Assembly (NCBI GenBank): GCA_964624465.1
Contig: CAZUZD010000062.1
Coordinates: 1-23,758, forward strand
DNA: 23,758 bases
Source of the DNA: CAZUZD01 sp964624465
GTDB lineage: Bacteria; Planctomycetota; Planctomycetia; Isosphaerales; Isosphaeraceae
Direction: 5' to 3'
In this document: positions 20,886 through 23,758 of the stretch, one piece after another
Layout: every line of letters starts with the position of its first letter
Position numbering within the stretch: position 1 is the stretch's first letter
The notes under the pieces: model-generated
Databases searched by the model: none
Told to the model about the DNA's origin: nothing
Seen by the model: only the letters and a program-made list of their open reading frames with translations
Position numbers and translations under genes: made by a program

Positions 20886-21464
20886 ATGGCCCGCTTGCTC
20901 GAGCAGTACGAGACGACGATCGTGCCCGTCCTGACCGCGAAGTTCGCGCTGCCCATGACCAAGAAGGGTCAGCCGAACCCGATGGGCATCCCCCGGCTCG
21001 AGAAGGTCGTCATCAACATGGGCGTGGGCCGCGCCACCCAGGACAAGACCGCCCTGGAGGCCGCCGCCGACAGCCTGGCGAAGATCACCGGCCAGAAGCC
21101 GCAGATCACCAAGGCCAAGGTCTCGGTCTCGGCGTTCCGGCTCCGCGAGGGCAACGACATCGGCTGCAAGGTCACCCTGCGTGGCAAGCGGATGTACGAG
21201 TTCCTCGACCGGCTGGTCTCGATCGCCCTGCCCCGTATCCGCGACTTCCGGGGCGTGAACCCGAACAGCTTCGACGGCCACGGCAACTACACGATGGGCC
21301 TGGCCGAGCAGGTCGTGTTCCCCGAGATCGACGCCGACAAGCTCCAGCACACGCAGGGCATGGACATCACCATCGTCACGTCCACCGACAACGACGACCA
21401 GGCCCGCGAGCTGCTCCGCGCCCTCGGCATGCCTTTCCGCCAGCCCGGCCAGCGCAAGAACTGA
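20886..21464 (+). CDS. rplE: 50S ribosomal protein L5 (uL5)
   Basis: L5 binds 5S rRNA and bridges to the small-subunit head. Recognised by MARLLEQYETTIVPVLTAKFAL, NPMGIPRLEKVVINMGVGRATQDK, KAKVSVSAFRLREGNDIGCKVTLRGKRMYEFLDRLVSIALPRIRDFRGVNPNSFDGHGNYTMGLAEQVVFPEI and the C-terminal GMDITIVTSTDNDDQARELLRALGMPFR. 192 residues against 179 in E. coli. Start ATG 20886 is fixed by GGAGGA about 9 nt upstream; an in-frame ATG at 20811 lies outside the conserved part. Confidence 0.97.
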   Translation: MARLLEQYETTIVPVLTAKFALPMTKKGQPNPMGIPRLEKVVINMGVGRATQDKTALEAAADSLAKITGQKPQITKAKVSVSAFRLREGNDIGCKVTLRGKRMYEFLDRLVSIALPRIRDFRGVNPNSFDGHGNYTMGLAEQVVFPEIDADKLQHTQGMDITIVTSTDNDDQARELLRALGMPFRQPGQRKN

Positions 21465-21566
21465 GCCGGCCCCGGCCGCACGGGCCCACCCCCGCACACC
21501 CGCCCTCGCAGCACACGTCCATCTTGCTTCTGATCCACGAAGACCCGAACGAGGCGAACGGCCGCC

Positions 21567-21752
21567 ATGTCGACGAAAGCCCAGATGATCCGGTCGCAGA
21601 CGCCGCGCAAGCACCCGGTCCAGCACCGGAACCGCTGCTCGCTCTGCGGCCGCCCTCGCGCCTACTACCGCAAGTTCGGCGTCTGCCGGATCTGCTTCCG
21701 GCAGCTCGCCAGCCGCGGCCTGATCCCGGGCGTCAAGAAGGCGAGCTGGTAA
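21567..21752 (+). CDS. rpsN: 30S ribosomal protein S14, zinc-binding type (uS14)
   Basis: The short, zinc-binding (C+) form of S14, 61 residues, often called type Z. Four Cys make the zinc site: CSLC at 24-27 and CRIC at 40-43. The rest is the expected NRCSLCGRPRAYYRKFGVCRICFRQLASRGLIPGVKKASW. The zinc-free long form found in E. coli is not in this window; some bacteria keep both and switch under zinc limitation. Start ATG 21567, with GAGG about 12 nt upstream. Confidence 0.97.
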   Translation: MSTKAQMIRSQTPRKHPVQHRNRCSLCGRPRAYYRKFGVCRICFRQLASRGLIPGVKKASW

Positions 21753-21786
21753 GCCAGCCCGCCCTGCTCTGGCCGGCGTCGCTCCC

Positions 21787-21821
21787 GCGGCGATCCGTCG
21801 GCCGGTCGCCCGGATCGTCGC
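21787..21821 (+). other. Intercistronic hairpin rpsN-rpsH
   Basis: GCGGCGATCCG (21787-21797) pairs with CGGATCGTCGC (21811-21821), 11 base pairs with one G-U, loop 13 nt, 34 nt after the rpsN stop. Confidence 0.55.
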
Positions 21822-21948
21822 CTGATCTGAACTGAACCGGTCCCCACGCTCCTGCCCGCTCCACCCCCCGTCGCGCCGACCCGCGCCCTCAGGCCCCCTT
21901 CCGGGCCGGGCGCCGAGTTACCCGCGGCGGTTCGAGGCCCGTCCCGCC

Positions 21949-22344
<396 letters not shown>

Positions 22345-22387
22345 TCAACCAGCACGCCTAGCAGAGCGAGAGTAGGAGCACCCCGCC

Positions 22388-22939
22388 ATGTCACGTATTG
22401 GTCGCAAGCCCATCCCGGTCCCGGCCGGCGTCAAGATCGCCGTGGCCGACTCGACCATCGCCGTCGAGGGCCCCAAGGGCAAGCTCACGGTCCCGTTCCG
22501 CAGCGAGGTCTCGGTCAAGCTCGAGGACGAGGGCAAGTCGATCCTGGTCGAGCGCCAGGACGACGAGCGGCTCAGCCGCGCCTTGCACGGCCTGACCCGG
22601 AGCCTGATCGCCAACGCCGTCGGCGGCGTCACGGCCGGCTACACCAAGAAGCTCGAGATCGTGGGCGTCGGCTTCCAGGCCCAGCTCAAGAAGGCGAACA
22701 CCATCGCCCTGCAGGTCGGCTTCGCCAACCAGGTCGTGCTCGAGGCCCCCGAGGGCGTGACCGTGCAGGTCGTCGACCCGACCCACCTGACGATCACCGG
22801 CGCCGACAAGCAGAAGGTCGGCCAGTTCGCCGCCGAGATCCGCAAGGTCCGGCCCCCCGAGCCGTACAAGGGCAAGGGCATTCGCTACGAGGGCGAGGTC
22901 GTCCGCCGCAAGAGCGGCAAGGCCTTCGGCTCGAAGTGA
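22388..22939 (+). CDS. rplF: 50S ribosomal protein L6 (uL6)
   Basis: L6 lies near the sarcin-ricin loop and the factor-binding site. Two repeated beta-alpha domains are visible: MSRIGRKPIPVPAGVKIAVADSTIAVEGPKGKLTVPF in the first, and VEIVGVGFQA-like LEIVGVGFQAQLKKANTIALQVGFANQVVLEAPEGVTVQVVDPTHLTITGADKQKVGQFAAEIRKVRPPEPYKGKGIRYEGEVVRRKSGKA in the second. 183 residues against 177 in E. coli. Start ATG 22388 with AGGAG upstream. At 43 nt, the gap to rpsH is the shortest in the cluster. Confidence 0.97.
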   Translation: MSRIGRKPIPVPAGVKIAVADSTIAVEGPKGKLTVPFRSEVSVKLEDEGKSILVERQDDERLSRALHGLTRSLIANAVGGVTAGYTKKLEIVGVGFQAQLKKANTIALQVGFANQVVLEAPEGVTVQVVDPTHLTITGADKQKVGQFAAEIRKVRPPEPYKGKGIRYEGEVVRRKSGKAFGSK

Positions 22940-22947
22940 CGCGGCCG

Positions 22948-22969
22948 CGGGCGGCCTGACGGCCGCCCG
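22948..22969 (+). other. rplF-rplR spacer hairpin 1
   Basis: CGGGCGGCC (22948-22956) pairs perfectly with GGCCGCCCG (22961-22969) around TGAC, 8 nt after the rplF stop. A second stem, GGCCGGC (23006-23012) with GCCGGCC (23016-23022), follows. Confidence 0.6.
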
Positions 22970-23063
22970 GGACCTGGATCAACCCCACGGGGCGCCCGGG
23001 GACGCGGCCGGCACGGCCGGCCCCCCGCACGCCAGACCTTTCGACGACGAGACACGAGGGCTG

Positions 23064-23091
23064 GGCGGCCGGTCGGCAATCGGCCGCCTTT
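23064..23091 (+). other. rplF-rplR spacer hairpin 3, terminator-like
   Basis: GGCGGCCG (23064-23071) pairs perfectly with CGGCCGCC (23081-23088) and is followed by TTT, the closest to a classic intrinsic terminator in this operon. It lies 33 nt before rplR, so full termination would cut off the downstream genes. Confidence 0.5.
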
Positions 23092-23121
23092 CGTGGCCCC
23101 TGACGGAAAAGGACGAGAGCG

Positions 23122-23502
23122 GTGAGGACGAACCATCGGCTGACGATCCAGACGCAGCGCGTGCGTCGGCAGCTTCGCACCCGCAAGCGGCTCAACGGCA
23201 CGGTCGAGCGGCCTCGGCTGGCGGTCTTCCGCAGCTCGAAGCACATCTACGCCCAGATCATCGACGACACGACGGCCCGGACGCTGGCCTCGGCCGGCAC
23301 CCTGGACGGCGACGTCAAGGGCCAGCTCGCCAAGGGCTACGGCGGCAACGTCGCCGCGGCCGCCGTGGTCGGCCGCGTCCTGGCCGAGCGCGCCAAGCAG
23401 GCCGGTATTGACAAGGTTTGCTTCGACCGCCGAAGCTACCGCTATCACGGCCGTGTCCAGGCGCTGGCCGACGCCGCCCGCGAGGCCGGCCTCGACTTCT
23501 GA
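23122..23502 (+). CDS. rplR: 50S ribosomal protein L18 (uL18)
   Basis: L18 binds 5S rRNA and links it to 23S rRNA together with L5. Recognised by RVRRQLRTRKRLNGTVERPRLAVFRSSKHIYAQIIDDTTARTLASAGTLD and the C-terminal VGRVLAERAKQAGIDKVCFDRRSYRYHGRVQALADAAREAGLDF, where FDRRSYRYHGRVQALADAARE is diagnostic. 126 residues, slightly above the usual 117-120. The start is GTG 23122, supported by AAGGA about 9-10 nt upstream. Confidence 0.96.
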   Translation: MRTNHRLTIQTQRVRRQLRTRKRLNGTVERPRLAVFRSSKHIYAQIIDDTTARTLASAGTLDGDVKGQLAKGYGGNVAAAAVVGRVLAERAKQAGIDKVCFDRRSYRYHGRVQALADAAREAGLDF

Positions 23503-23524
23503 TCCGATGCGCCGCCGGCCGGCC

Positions 23525-23539
23525 CCCGGGATCCCCGGG
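23525..23539 (+). other. Intercistronic hairpin rplR-rpsE
   Basis: CCCGGG (23525-23530) and CCCGGG (23534-23539) are self-complementary arms around ATC, 22 nt after the rplR stop. Confidence 0.4.
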
Positions 23540-23615
23540 TTGAGCCGCCGCGGCCACCACCGATATCTCATCGCATCAAAACGACGAACCAGCATACGCG
23601 AGGCGAGGTAGACCC

Positions 23616-23758
23616 GTGTCCAGCGACAATCGTGATCGCGACCGCGGCGAATGGAGCGAGAGCGTGGTGGCGATCCGCCGCTGCGCCGCTGTGGTCAAGG
23701 GCGGCCGACGGTTCAGCTTCAACGCCCTGGTCGTGGTCGGTGACGGCCCCGACGTGCT
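23616..23758 (+). CDS. rpsE: 30S ribosomal protein S5 (uS5), partial at window end
   Basis: Only the first 47 codons are inside the window. The start GTG 23616 follows GAGGCGAGG upstream. After a polar N-terminal stretch (MSSDNRDRDRGEWSE) comes SVVAIRRCAAVVKGGRRFSFNALVVVGDG, the signature opening of S5 (compare the family form ERVVxIxRVxKVVKGGRRFxFxALVVVGDG). S5 shapes the mRNA entry site and affects decoding accuracy. The gene continues past the edge; rpmD and rplO would be expected after it. Confidence 0.93.
   Translation, partial: MSSDNRDRDRGEWSESVVAIRRCAAVVKGGRRFSFNALVVVGDGPDV

Overview
This very GC-rich window looks chromosomal and most likely comes from a planctomycete, probably of the Isosphaeraceae/Gemmataceae type. 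Three things point that way. Two secreted proteins carry an N-terminal LE(x)nER / LEDR signature of the kind I associate with planctomycete surface proteins. A DUF1569 (DinB-like) gene is present. The ribosomal proteins L2, L4 and S17 have non-proteobacterial variants. This assignment is inference from protein style, not from a database search.

Layout. Positions 1-12400 are an ordinary, mixed-strand accessory or housekeeping region. It holds a membrane-anchored von Willebrand factor A protein (minus), two tandem paralogous alpha/beta hydrolases (plus), a GNAT acetyltransferase overlapping a polysaccharide deacetylase (plus), an Ig-like surface protein and a small surface protein (both minus), an ECF-type sigma factor (plus, divergent from the small surface protein), and a SAM methyltransferase followed by a DUF1569 protein (both minus).

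Positions 12402-23758 are the S10-spc ribosomal protein superoperon on the plus strand in canonical order: rpsJ, rplC, rplD, rplW, rplB, rpsS, rplV, rpsC, rplP, rpmC, rpsQ | rplN, rplX, rplE, rpsN (zinc type), rpsH, rplF, rplR, and the start of rpsE, which is cut by the window edge. A good sigma70-like promoter (TTGACC-17-TAGATT) lies just before rpsJ. The str genes (rpsL, rpsG, fusA, tuf) do not precede rpsJ.

The most interesting signal is between the ribosomal genes. The order is canonical but the genes are loosely packed: about 2.8 kb of the 11 kb from rpsJ to rpsE is intercistronic, and spacers run up to 430 nt. Most spacers over 100 nt contain one or more strong, often perfect, GC-rich inverted repeats. 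The rpsJ-rplC spacer has three consecutive hairpins, rplX-rplE has two 9-bp hairpins, and rpsQ has a hairpin sitting between its Shine-Dalgarno-like sequence and its start codon. Similar hairpins without U-tracts close several genes elsewhere in the window, including a perfect 30-bp palindrome, so they may be the normal 3'-end signal of this genome, used here as internal punctuation. I found no CRISPR array, transposase, phage gene, tRNA or rRNA, and no clear candidate for a new multi-gene system.
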